Below the pieces are notes generated by a model that saw only the letters and a list, made by a program, of their open reading frames with translations, had not been told where the DNA came from and searched no databases. DNA of 12,280 nt from Acidobacteriota bacterium (GTDB taxonomy: Bacteria > Acidobacteriota > UBA6911 > RPQK01 > JADFOI01): assembly GCA_029942065.1 (NCBI GenBank), contig JAPYTY010000024.1, positions 2,337 through 14,616 of the forward strand, in the 5' to 3' direction. The number at the start of each line of letters is the position of its first letter. Position 1 is the first letter of the stretch. Made by a program: the position numbers and the translations under genes. Positions 6,302-12,280 of the stretch are shown here, in pieces.

Positions 6302-7792
6302 ATGCAGCAGCAAAACTATGATTTGATCGTTGTGGGAACCGGAACCGCAGGGACCCTCCTGGCGGCTCGAATCGCCCAGCACGGTGTCCATCCCCAGACC
6401 GGCGAGCCGCTCAGGATCGCTTCCATCGAAGCAGGGCCCTACTGGCAGGGGGAACTTCGTCCCGGGTATGGCATCCCATCGCGCCGTCACATGATCACCA
6501 ACTTGAGTGATCGTCGATACCAGTGGCCCTCAGGTTTTGCCAGGGTTGTGGGAGGATCCTCAACCCACTGGGGAAATGCTTCTCTTTTTCCATTCGACTC
6601 CGACTATCTGCGCTGGCAAAACGAAACGGGAGTCGATTGGACCCGGGACAAACTCAAGGACGCCGTGGCCGAAGTAACCCAGATGTACAATTTTCATCAG
6701 GCCCCGGACACCACCCGGGGTGAGGGAAACCGATTATTCCGAACCGCGGCCCGGCAGCTGGGTTATCAGCCGACCCGTTTTCCCATGACGCGAACCAACT
6801 GTCTTTACTGTGGTTATTGCGGCTCAGGCTACATGTGCCGAACCGACAGCAAGTCATCCTCGCTGATCTATATTCCGATTGCCGAAAAGCACGGGGTCGA
6901 GATCATACCCGACACCGAGGTGGAGCAGGTCCTGTTCGACAAACAAGGGGAGCGCGGACGGGTCACCGGAGTGAGTTACCGCCGCGGCAATCAGACAGGG
7001 GAACTGCGTGCCTCCAGGGTGCTGCTCTCATGCGGGGTCATCAATACACCGATCCTGTTGATGCGGTCCGGATACGGTTCCAAGGAGCTTCTGGGGGACA
7101 AGCTTGTGGTGGAGAATCCCAATGTGGGGAACCACTACAATTCCGATCAGGCTTTTGCGGTCACGGCCTTCTCCGACAAGCCTCTGATGGAGGCTGGGCG
7201 GGGAACCAATAATGGGGACTACTTTTTCGACTATGGGGAACGGGATGGGGATCTGAATCTGATGATCAGCTCCAACTACGCCAACCGGATCATCACACCC
7301 CAGTCGGCCGCCATCGGCGGCTATGCGCCTGAATTTGGCCGCCCGCACAAGGAATACATGAAAACGGCTTGTACTCGTATCTCAGGCGTGCTGATGCACC
7401 AGACCGGCCATAAAAATTCTCGGGGCCGGGTCCTGCCGGACGGGTCACGGGAGTACTCCAGCGACCCTCGCATGATCCAACGTTTTGAAGAGGGGGGGCA
7501 ACTCTGCCGCAAGGTTCTCGAGGGAATGGGTCTCAAAAAGATCCGTCTGGGCAATGTCGCCGAACGGGTGCGTGCTTATCGAGGCAACGTCCATGCCATG
7601 GGCTCGTGCCGGGCCGGGGTGGATCCCAGAGAATCGGTGGTCAATCCCCGCTTTGAATCCCACGACATCGATGGACTGCTGGTTTGTGACGGAAGCGTCA
7701 TCCCACGGTGTGGGTCCAGCGAGGCCTGCATTCCCATCGTGACGGTGGCCGCCTTCGCCTGGCGCCGCATCGTCGAAGACCACTTTTCCTAG
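6302..7792 (+). CDS. GMC family FAD-dependent oxidoreductase no. 2, with four-Cys motif
   Basis: The 496-residue product is a second complete GMC oxidoreductase, almost the same length as the one at 1684-3171 and colinear with it (YDLIVVGTGTAG 6-17, IEAGPYWQGELRPGYGIPSRR 42-62, VVGGSSTHWGN 82-92, HAMGSCRAGVDP 431-442, LLVCDGSVIPR). It keeps His431 of the active site. At the place of the second catalytic His/Asn the sequence reads CGSSEACIP, so Asn is absent here too. The cluster C167-x2-C170-x2-C173-x5-C179 has the same spacing as in the paralogue, with NCLYCGYCGSGYMC in context. It has no signal peptide, so it is cytosolic unless carried by a partner; no partner subunit is next to it. A longer frame opens at 6188, but GAGAGGAGGGGAG at 6280-6292 supports the ATG at 6302 and the flavin motif then sits at the usual distance. 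Substrate unknown. Confidence 0.92.
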   Translation: MQQQNYDLIVVGTGTAGTLLAARIAQHGVHPQTGEPLRIASIEAGPYWQGELRPGYGIPSRRHMITNLSDRRYQWPSGFARVVGGSSTHWGNASLFPFDSDYLRWQNETGVDWTRDKLKDAVAEVTQMYNFHQAPDTTRGEGNRLFRTAARQLGYQPTRFPMTRTNCLYCGYCGSGYMCRTDSKSSSLIYIPIAEKHGVEIIPDTEVEQVLFDKQGERGRVTGVSYRRGNQTGELRASRVLLSCGVINTPILLMRSGYGSKELLGDKLVVENPNVGNHYNSDQAFAVTAFSDKPLMEAGRGTNNGDYFFDYGERDGDLNLMISSNYANRIITPQSAAIGGYAPEFGRPHKEYMKTACTRISGVLMHQTGHKNSRGRVLPDGSREYSSDPRMIQRFEEGGQLCRKVLEGMGLKKIRLGNVAERVRAYRGNVHAMGSCRAGVDPRESVVNPRFESHDIDGLLVCDGSVIPRCGSSEACIPIVTVAAFAWRRIVEDHFS

Positions 7793-7801
7793 GGGTTCTT
7801 C

Positions 7802-7848
7802 ACCACAAAGACACAAAGAAAAAGTTAACCACAAAGACACAAAGAAAA
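7802..7848 (+). repeat. Short repeat block: two identical 21-bp units, each a doubled CACAAAGA
   Basis: Positions 7802-7822 and 7828-7848 are identical over 21 bp. Each contains two tandem CACAAAGA octamers (7804-7819 and 7830-7845). A degenerate relative (ACCAAGGCACAAAGACAC, then TAAAG) follows the rhodanese gene at about 4143-4165. Here the block starts 10 bp after the stop of GMC no. 2 and ends at the broken edge of the MBL gene. Confidence 0.75.
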
Positions 7849-7860
7849 CTGTCCCAGGGC

Positions 7861-8442
7861 GAGGCCGGAGTGGTTATTGTCGCCCATGAAAATGTCCGGG
7901 CTCGGATGAGCACGGAACAAATTCTGGAGTTTTTCGACGCCCGGGTGCCGCCCTCCCCCGCAGCGGCGCTGCCGGTGGTGACCTTCAACGACGCGGTAAC
8001 GTTTTACTTCAATGATGAAGAGATTCATGTCGTCCATTTCCCTCCGGCCCACACCGATGGCGATTCGGTCATCCACTTCCGCCGGGCCAATGTGATCCAT
8101 ACGGGAGATCTGTTTACCTATGAACAGTATCCTTTTATTGACGTGGCGAGTGGTGGTTCGATCGACGGGATGATCGCCGGTGCGAAGCGCCTGCTATCCT
8201 TGGTCGATGCGGATACCCGGTTGATACCTGGTCACGGACCGCTGGGAGACCGTTCCAGGTTGAAGGAGTTTCATGACATGCTGGTTACCATCCGCGGGCG
8301 CATCGTATTGGGAGCGGAGGCGGGCCAATCGGTGGATGAAATCGTTCAGTACGAACCCGCTCGGGAGTTCGATGCCAAGTGGGGCGTGAATTTTATCAGT
8401 TCCGAGCGGTTTGTCCGGCTGGTTCATTCCAGTTTGTACTAA
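7861..8442 (+). pseudogene. MBL-fold metallohydrolase remnant lacking its 5' half
   Basis: From about 7861 the frame reads GEAGVVIVAHENVRARMSTEQILEFF..., which is the middle of an MBL-fold hydrolase of the glyoxalase-II/class-B type, and runs to a normal C-terminal end. Later metal-site motifs are present: His in HTDGD (8050-8064), Asp in HTGD (codon 8107-8109) and His in PGHGP (codon 8233-8235). The family's N-terminal part, with the signal peptide and the HxHxDH metal motif, should precede GAVIVAHEN by 100 or more residues but is absent. Upstream is only a repeat block and the intact end of GMC no. 2. The frame stays open back to 7708, but that part is the GMC gene in another frame. Possible internal starts (GTG 7870, ATG 7906) have no ribosome binding site. 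Without HxHxDH it cannot bind metal normally, so it is called a pseudogene. Confidence 0.82.
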
Positions 8443-8463
8443 GCTGGAGTTCAAGGAGGTTCC

Positions 8464-8970
8464 ATGAAGAGATTGATTTTGTTAGCGATGTTTCTTGTTG
8501 CCAACGGAGCCTTGACGGCACATCCCCACATTGGCAAAACCGTCACCGCCACTCTTCCGGGCGGGACCGAGGTGAGTGTCAGTTACTCGATGACGCCGGC
8601 CGGTGAGGTCGATCCGGCCGCTGCTCCAGTGGATACCTTTATCAATCCCTGGGCACCTCTGCTTCGCGTATCTCAACCCGTGCAGTCGGGATCGGTCGAT
8701 ATTCCCGAGGGAATGTATACCCTGGGGCTGATCAAGAGCAGTTCCGGGGAATGGGTGCTGGCGCTGCATCCAGGCCGCCTTCGCCAGAAAGAAATTCCCC
8801 TGGGGCCGAAGGTGACGCGTTTGGACTCCGTGTTCTCCAGCTCGGAGGGCACGGCCGATCATCTGGTGGTGGACTTCGGTCTGGGAAAGGACAAGCTGGA
8901 GGGTAAGGTGGTCGTGACGTTTCATCTGGGGTCCGTGCATCTGGCTGCAGAGATTGCAGGGAAGGAGTAG
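8464..8970 (+). CDS. Small secreted protein, DUF2911-like
   Basis: The 168-residue product starts with a clear signal peptide (MKRLILLAMFLVANGALTA, with cleavage likely before HPHIGKT). The mature part is beta-rich. The stretch INPWAPLLRVSQPVQSGSVDIPEGMYTL (residues 60-87) followed by SSSGEWVLALHPG resembles the core of DUF2911 proteins, in which a Trp-Arg region is followed by an IPAGxYxL turn and a W-x-V/L strand. The match is partial, so this is a suggestion. DUF2911 has no established reaction. The start has AAGGAGG at 8453-8459, close in front. It is followed after 4 bp by the sugar dehydrogenase-like gene, so translation of the two is probably coupled and both products are exported. Confidence 0.75.
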   Translation: MKRLILLAMFLVANGALTAHPHIGKTVTATLPGGTEVSVSYSMTPAGEVDPAAAPVDTFINPWAPLLRVSQPVQSGSVDIPEGMYTLGLIKSSSGEWVLALHPGRLRQKEIPLGPKVTRLDSVFSSSEGTADHLVVDFGLGKDKLEGKVVVTFHLGSVHLAAEIAGKE

Positions 8971-8974
8971 CGCC

Positions 8975-10123
8975 ATGAGGAGAAGACAGGAAGCGAGACT
9001 CTCCATCACAATGGGTCTGGTGTTGGCCGTGGTTCTGGGTCTGGGATCTTCGGTGATGGCCCAGTTCGGGGCGCCTCCTCCAGCCGAAATCCAGCTGGAG
9101 AAGATTCAACTTCCGCCCGGATTTCGCATTGACCTTTACAGCTCGGATGTTCCGGACGCCCGTTCCCTGACCCTGGGGTCCGAGGGTACCCTGTTTGTCA
9201 GTACTCGAAGGGAAGGAGTCGTCTATGCGGTTGTGGACCGCGATGGAGACCAGAAGGGAGACGAGGTGCTCACCCTGGCCAGGGAAATGAGTACGCCCAA
9301 TGGTGTGGCTTTCCATGAGGGGAATCTCTATGTGGCGGAAACCCATCAGATCCGGCGTTTCGACGCGATCGAATCGAGGCTCAGCAATCCCCCCGATCCG
9401 GTGCTCATCCGAGACGGCTTTCCCAGGGATCGGCGCCACAGCTGGCGATTTATTGCAATGGGTCCGGACGGCTGGCTTTACATGCCGGTGGGGGCTCCCT
9501 GCAATGCGTGTCGACCGGAGGATGAACGCTATGCCTCTCTGCTCAGAATGAGGCCTGATGGGAGCGGACTGGAGGTGTTTGCCCACGGGATCAGAAACAC
9601 CGTGGGGTTTGACTGGCACCCCGAAACCCGCGAGCTGTGGTTCACCGATAACGGGAGGGACTGGCTGGGAGACGACCGTCCGCCGGATGAGCTCAACCGG
9701 GCCCCGCGTGCGGGACTTCACTTTGGGTTCCCTTACTGTCACGGTGGAGATATTCCCGATCCGGAATTCAGCCGGCAACGTAGCTGTGATGAATTCACGC
9801 CACCCGCCCAGAAACTGGGTCCTCATGTGGCCGCCATCGGCATGCGTTTTTACAACGGTGGGATGTTTCCGGAACAGTACCGGAATCAGATCTTCATTGC
9901 CGAGCACGGATCCTGGAACCGGGCCGACCCTCTGGGCTACCGCATCACCCTGGTAGGGGTGGACAGAGATCGGGTGACGTCCTATGAAACCTTCGCCGAA
10001 GGATGGCTGCAGGATGGCGAGGCATGGGGCAGACCGGTGGATGTTCTGGTGATGCCTGATGGGGCGCTGCTGGTCTCGGACAATCAGGCAGGTGTGATTT
10101 ACAGGATCAGTTACCAGCCTTAA
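8975..10123 (+). CDS. Secreted PQQ-type sugar/sorbosone dehydrogenase family beta-propeller
   Basis: The 382-residue product has a signal peptide (MRRRQEARLSITMGLVLAVVLGLGSSVMAQ, cut after about residue 30) and then a six-bladed propeller of the glucose/sorbosone dehydrogenase family, which oxidises aldoses or aldehydes with PQQ in the periplasm. Typical landmarks are LPPGFRIDLYSSDVPDARSL (46-65), MSTPNGVAF, RRHSWRFIAMGPDGWLYMPVGAPCNAC (153-179, with His155 and the close pair Cys176/Cys179), ELWFTDNGRDWLGDDRPPDELN (220-241), FGFPYCHGG and IFIAEHGSWNR. Length is normal for sorbosone dehydrogenase-type members. An ATG exists at 8954, inside the upstream gene, but GGAAGGAG at 8960-8967 and the signal peptide favour 8975. 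No PQQ synthesis genes are seen, and some family members have unknown substrates, so the exact reaction is open. Confidence 0.9.
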   Translation: MRRRQEARLSITMGLVLAVVLGLGSSVMAQFGAPPPAEIQLEKIQLPPGFRIDLYSSDVPDARSLTLGSEGTLFVSTRREGVVYAVVDRDGDQKGDEVLTLAREMSTPNGVAFHEGNLYVAETHQIRRFDAIESRLSNPPDPVLIRDGFPRDRRHSWRFIAMGPDGWLYMPVGAPCNACRPEDERYASLLRMRPDGSGLEVFAHGIRNTVGFDWHPETRELWFTDNGRDWLGDDRPPDELNRAPRAGLHFGFPYCHGGDIPDPEFSRQRSCDEFTPPAQKLGPHVAAIGMRFYNGGMFPEQYRNQIFIAEHGSWNRADPLGYRITLVGVDRDRVTSYETFAEGWLQDGEAWGRPVDVLVMPDGALLVSDNQAGVIYRISYQP

Positions 10124-10126
10124 GAG

Positions 10127-10154
10127 GTTTCACGTTTCAGGTTTCATGTTTCAG
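10127..10154 (+). repeat. Tandem heptamer array GTTTCAN x4
   Basis: Four exactly phased 7-mers (GTTTCAC, GTTTCAG, GTTTCAT, GTTTCAG) begin 3 bp after the stop of the sugar dehydrogenase gene. Only the seventh base varies. Confidence 0.8.
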
Positions 10155-10166
10155 GGTGGCACGATC

Positions 10167-10232
10167 TTGTAGCGGCCGATCTGTGAGCGGCCTTCCGAAA
10201 TCGGCGCACTGAGGCGCCTCTCACATTCCGGA
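10167..10232 (+). repeat. REP-like two-hairpin element B, copy 2
   Basis: This is the inverted partner of 1579-1644, matching at 62 of 66 positions. It reads TTGTAG, a stem GGCCGATC/GAGCGGCC (one mismatch here, perfect in copy 1), a CCTTCCGAAATC link, and a second stem GGCGC/GCGCC. It is preceded by GGCACGATC, the same leader that opens element A. Confidence 0.8.
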
Positions 10233-10259
10233 AAGAGCGACCTCGTGCAACTCGGCCGC

Positions 10260-10280
10260 GTTCCACGGTCCATGGTCCAA
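10260..10280 (+). repeat. Tandem heptamer array of the G(T/G)TCCAN type x3
   Basis: Three phased 7-mers (GTTCCAC, GGTCCAT, GGTCCAA) lie directly upstream of element A copy 2, in the same position as the two-unit array at 1455-1468 relative to copy 1. Confidence 0.6.
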
Positions 10281-10285
10281 TTCGG

Positions 10286-10328
10286 CACGATCCTGCAGCC
10301 TGTTTGTAGGGGCGCACGGCCGTGCGCC
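10286..10328 (+). repeat. REP-like palindromic element A, copy 2
   Basis: CACGATC and CTGCAGCCTGTTTGTAGG lead into an 18-bp perfect palindrome, GGCGCACGGCCGTGCGCC (10311-10328). It is in the same orientation as the copy at 1474-1515. The two copies share the leader and stem ends but not the loop. Confidence 0.75.
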
Positions 10329-10362
10329 TTTCTGTCAGACCCCGGCGATCACAGTCCTCTTG

Positions 10363-10387
10363 TCAGGGATCAGGGATCAGGGATCAG
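10363..10387 (+). repeat. Tandem heptamer array TCAGGGA x3.6
   Basis: Three full units and a partial unit of TCAGGGA run to the end of the minus-strand hydrolase gene. The TGA stop of that gene (10384-10386) is the TCA of the last unit, so the array has grown up to or into the coding end. Confidence 0.75.
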
Positions 10388-11628
10388 CCTGATTCTTCTT
10401 CCGACTCTTCCATCTCCTGCTTTGGTGGTTTCCCCAAGGCATCATCATAAAAATCCAGGACACGGTCCCAGAATTTTTCTGTTGGCGGGTAGTCATCAAA
10501 ACCGTGCCGACCCCCGGGTATGCTCCACATTTCCGTCGGAAGGCCGGCCTCTTGACGGGCCTCGACCATGATCTGGGAATGATAGGGGCGAACCTCCCGG
10601 TCGGCATCACCATGGATGAAAAGTACGGGTGCCTGGATCTGATCAATGACTTCGATGGGTCGGACCTCATCGAAGACGATGCCGGCCCGAATCCGAACGG
10701 CGGGTGCCAGCAGATAGAGCAACGCCGAAGGGACGCCCGTTTCGGCGGCCGTGGACCACAGGTCGCTGAAGGGGGCATCCAGTGCAAGAGCGGGTATTTT
10801 GGGATCTTCAGCGGCTGAAAAAATCGCGGCCGAGGCTCCATTGGAGGTGCCGAACACGACCACCTGGTTCGGATCGACCGCCGGATGGCGGCGCACCCAT
10901 TCCAGCATGGAGGTGACGTCCAGTCTCTCATTGACCGTATAAGTGACGTAAAATCCCTCGCTGAGTCCGTGACCACTGAGATCCATCGTCAGCAGTCCGT
11001 AGCCGCGACGGTGCCAGTGCAGAACTCCCTCCAGGCCCTGGTAGCGGGTGGCCCGGGCGCCGTGGACGAACACCGCCGTACGCCCGTCACTCCACTCGGG
11101 GGGATGGATGAACCAGCCTCGAAGTTTGAATCCGCTGGCGGAGTCAACCTCCACCTCTTCAAAGGGCAGGCTCAGGTCTGCAGGGGAGCGAACGAAAGGT
11201 TTTAACTTGAGGTTCAGGTTGAGGGTTGCACCTTTTCGTTGAACCACCACGGGGAGGATCTCTTCTGCTTCATTTTCCGCAATCAAGCTTCCCAGTAATT
11301 CCTCGCTGTCCTGGTAGGTCTTCCCATTGACCGAAGTGACGATGTCTCCTGGCCGCACTCCAAGTTCCCACCCGTCCGCCCAGGGCCGGATGATATGGAA
11401 CCCCGGAGGATTCTCCGAGGGTCGGGACATTCCCAGGTAGGCGTATCCGGGTATTCCTTCCTCAAAGGAGATCTTGGCCTCCATGAGATGCTCAGGGAAA
11501 GGAAGACCCCGTGGCGTTCTCAGATAAGACAGCGCCATCCGGTCAATGGTGTAGACGGCGAAACCGGTTCCCGCCAGCAGCAACACAACCACAATACCGA
11601 GGAGTACCCGGCGCCATCTCTGAAACAT
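10384..11628 (-). CDS. Membrane-anchored PDZ-domain alpha/beta hydrolase
   Basis: The 414-residue protein begins with a single hydrophobic segment (residues about 8-27, after MFQRWRR), which is an anchor or uncleaved signal. A PDZ-like domain follows at about 55-145, with FHIIRPWADGWELGVRPGDIVTSVNGK as the core. Then comes an alpha/beta hydrolase (about 155-400). Its nucleophile elbow is GTSNG (Ser262), the acid is probably Asp343 in HGDADREV, the base His375 in GGRHGF, and the early strand is AVFVHG. This hydrolase type belongs with the serine aminopeptidase/BAAT-like esterase and peptidase group, so the substrate may be an ester or peptide. The Glu-rich tail EMEESEEESG is unlike the rest. 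A TTG start two codons earlier is possible, but GAGAGG fits ATG 11626-11628 better. It follows the amidohydrolase gene by 13 bp on the same strand, so the two are probably cotranscribed. Confidence 0.88.
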   Translation of the reverse strand: MFQRWRRVLLGIVVVLLLAGTGFAVYTIDRMALSYLRTPRGLPFPEHLMEAKISFEEGIPGYAYLGMSRPSENPPGFHIIRPWADGWELGVRPGDIVTSVNGKTYQDSEELLGSLIAENEAEEILPVVVQRKGATLNLNLKLKPFVRSPADLSLPFEEVEVDSASGFKLRGWFIHPPEWSDGRTAVFVHGARATRYQGLEGVLHWHRRGYGLLTMDLSGHGLSEGFYVTYTVNERLDVTSMLEWVRRHPAVDPNQVVVFGTSNGASAAIFSAAEDPKIPALALDAPFSDLWSTAAETGVPSALLYLLAPAVRIRAGIVFDEVRPIEVIDQIQAPVLFIHGDADREVRPYHSQIMVEARQEAGLPTEMWSIPGGRHGFDDYPPTEKFWDRVLDFYDDALGKPPKQEMEESEEESG

Positions 11629-11641
11629 TGTCAAAAGCCTC

Positions 11642-12280
11642 TCAGTTTCCGTTGTCTGCCAGAGGTCGGCCGATGTGCTCGATGTCCTCGTCTCTGAAGT
11701 CGTAGCTGGGGCCCACGGCTTCCATTCCCAAATCGCCGGCCAGGGATTTATTAAGCACGACCATTTTCCCGCCCACCATGGTCATGAGGGGGCGAATCTT
11801 CAAGATGTCATCGGTTGCAATGGTCAAATAGTCGCGGTCAATGACCAGCAGATCCGCCAGTTTGCCCGTTTCCAGGGTGCCCAGCTTGTCCGGTTTGGTC
11901 ACGTACTCAGCCGCCCAGGAGGTCCACATTTTGAGGGCATGGACGCGGTCGATCCGTTCCTCGGGCTGCCAGATCTGGCCGTTGAACTGACGAGTGATGG
12001 CCTGCCACAATTGGAAGAAGGGAGGCTGCAGGCCCGGTCCGACACTGCCTTCCCCCGGTCGACCCTGAGCCCCGCCGCCATAGTGTTGACCCACTATCTT
12101 CACGCCTGACTCGATCCAGGTTTTCATGGGCAGGATGAAATCGTTCATCTGGGGGCCGTAGTCCTTGATCCAGTTGGGAGATTCACTGATCAGATCAGGA
12201 GCACAGCTCAGGATGATCCCGTAGTCTTTCAAACCCTGGATGATATCCGGCTGTTTCCCGACGACGTCGCAGTGCTCGGT
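11642..12280 (-). CDS. YtcJ-like amidohydrolase (amidohydrolase 3 family), C-terminal part; 5' end outside window
   Basis: The frame is open to the window edge, giving 212 C-terminal residues. TEHCD at the edge contains a His that fits the family's metal-binding IEH motif. The typical C-terminal run is MWTSWAAEYVTKPDKLGTLETGKLADLLVIDRDYLTIATDDILKIRPLMTMVGGKMV (about 119-173), as in YtcJ-like amidohydrolases, which hydrolyse amide or formyl bonds of small molecules with bound metal. The first half, including the HxH site and any signal peptide, is not visible. Unlike standard YtcJ, an insert-like segment (IVGQHYGGGAQGRPGEGSVGPGLQP, 62-86) is Gly-rich. The tail after KMVVLN (about 172-212) is longer than the usual end. 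The gene lies just upstream of the PDZ-hydrolase gene. Confidence 0.85.
   Translation of the reverse strand, partial: TEHCDVVGKQPDIIQGLKDYGIILSCAPDLISESPNWIKDYGPQMNDFILPMKTWIESGVKIVGQHYGGGAQGRPGEGSVGPGLQPPFFQLWQAITRQFNGQIWQPEERIDRVHALKMWTSWAAEYVTKPDKLGTLETGKLADLLVIDRDYLTIATDDILKIRPLMTMVGGKMVVLNKSLAGDLGMEAVGPSYDFRDEDIEHIGRPLADNGN

Noticed and set aside
7802..7848. Repeat block as a CRISPR fragment
   Set aside because: There are only two units, with a 5-bp gap and inner octamer repeats. There are no spacers and no cas genes.
7708..7860. N-terminal extension of the MBL frame back into the GMC gene
   Set aside because: The residues are an out-of-frame reading of the GMC C terminus and the repeat block, so they cannot be the missing metal-binding half.
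8732..9907. Minus-strand open frame (391 codons) opposite the sugar dehydrogenase
   Set aside because: It spans the antisense of two signal-peptide genes, and its low-complexity His/Pro/Arg-rich translation has no family pattern.
1684..10123. Biosynthetic gene cluster built around the GMC enzymes
   Set aside because: No core synthase, carrier protein, precursor peptide, tailoring set or dedicated exporter is present. The genes are on both strands with separate promoters.
10124..10383. Riboswitch or ncRNA in the repeat-rich gap
   Set aside because: The structure is explained by palindromic repeats shared with another gap at gene 3' ends. No known aptamer pattern is seen, and both flanking genes end here.

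Overview
The window looks like chromosomal DNA of a GC-rich, Gram-negative-type bacterium. Several products carry Sec-type signal peptides or membrane anchors, and ribosome binding sites are of the AAGGAGG kind. The gene mix (two Cys-rich GMC oxidoreductases, a secreted sorbosone/PQQ-type sugar dehydrogenase, BD-FAE-like esterases, several amidohydrolases) and the intergenic repeats would fit an environmental, Acidobacteriota-like lineage. That assignment is an inference from style and there is no phylogenetic marker gene. I see no tRNA, rRNA, CRISPR array, phage gene or transposase.

Layout. Positions 2-997 (+) hold the 3' part of an amidohydrolase with a C-terminal IPT/TIG-like domain. It is followed by a small PPOX/F420-type split-barrel protein (1041-1427, +). 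A repeat-rich gap (1428-1683) leads to GMC oxidoreductase no. 1 (1684-3171, -), which is divergent from a two-domain rhodanese (3295-4134, +). The rhodanese converges on a secreted tandem-duplicated alpha/beta hydrolase (4257-6131, -), with a strong hairpin between them. That hydrolase is divergent from GMC oxidoreductase no. 2 (6302-7792, +), a clear paralogue of no. 1. Next is a metallo-beta-lactamase-fold gene that has lost its 5' half (about 7861-8442), joined directly to a short repeat block. Then come a small secreted DUF2911-like protein and a secreted sorbosone dehydrogenase-type beta-propeller (8464-8970 and 8975-10123, 4 bp apart, probably one operon). A second repeat island (10124-10383) shares elements with the first. 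The right end is a minus-strand pair: a YtcJ-like amidohydrolase running off the window (11642-12280) and, 13 bp downstream of it, a membrane-anchored PDZ plus alpha/beta hydrolase protein (10384-11628).

How the genes may work together. The set is dominated by hydrolases and oxidoreductases acting on alcohols, sugars, esters and amides, many of them exported. This suggests scavenging of plant or microbial carbohydrate esters and small organics, but no complete pathway is visible. The points most worth a second look are the two GMC paralogues with an identical C-x2-C-x2-C-x5-C cluster and a replaced second active-site residue, the decapitated MBL gene, and the two REP-like islands with 7-bp tandem repeats. 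I found no clear defence system or biosynthetic cluster.
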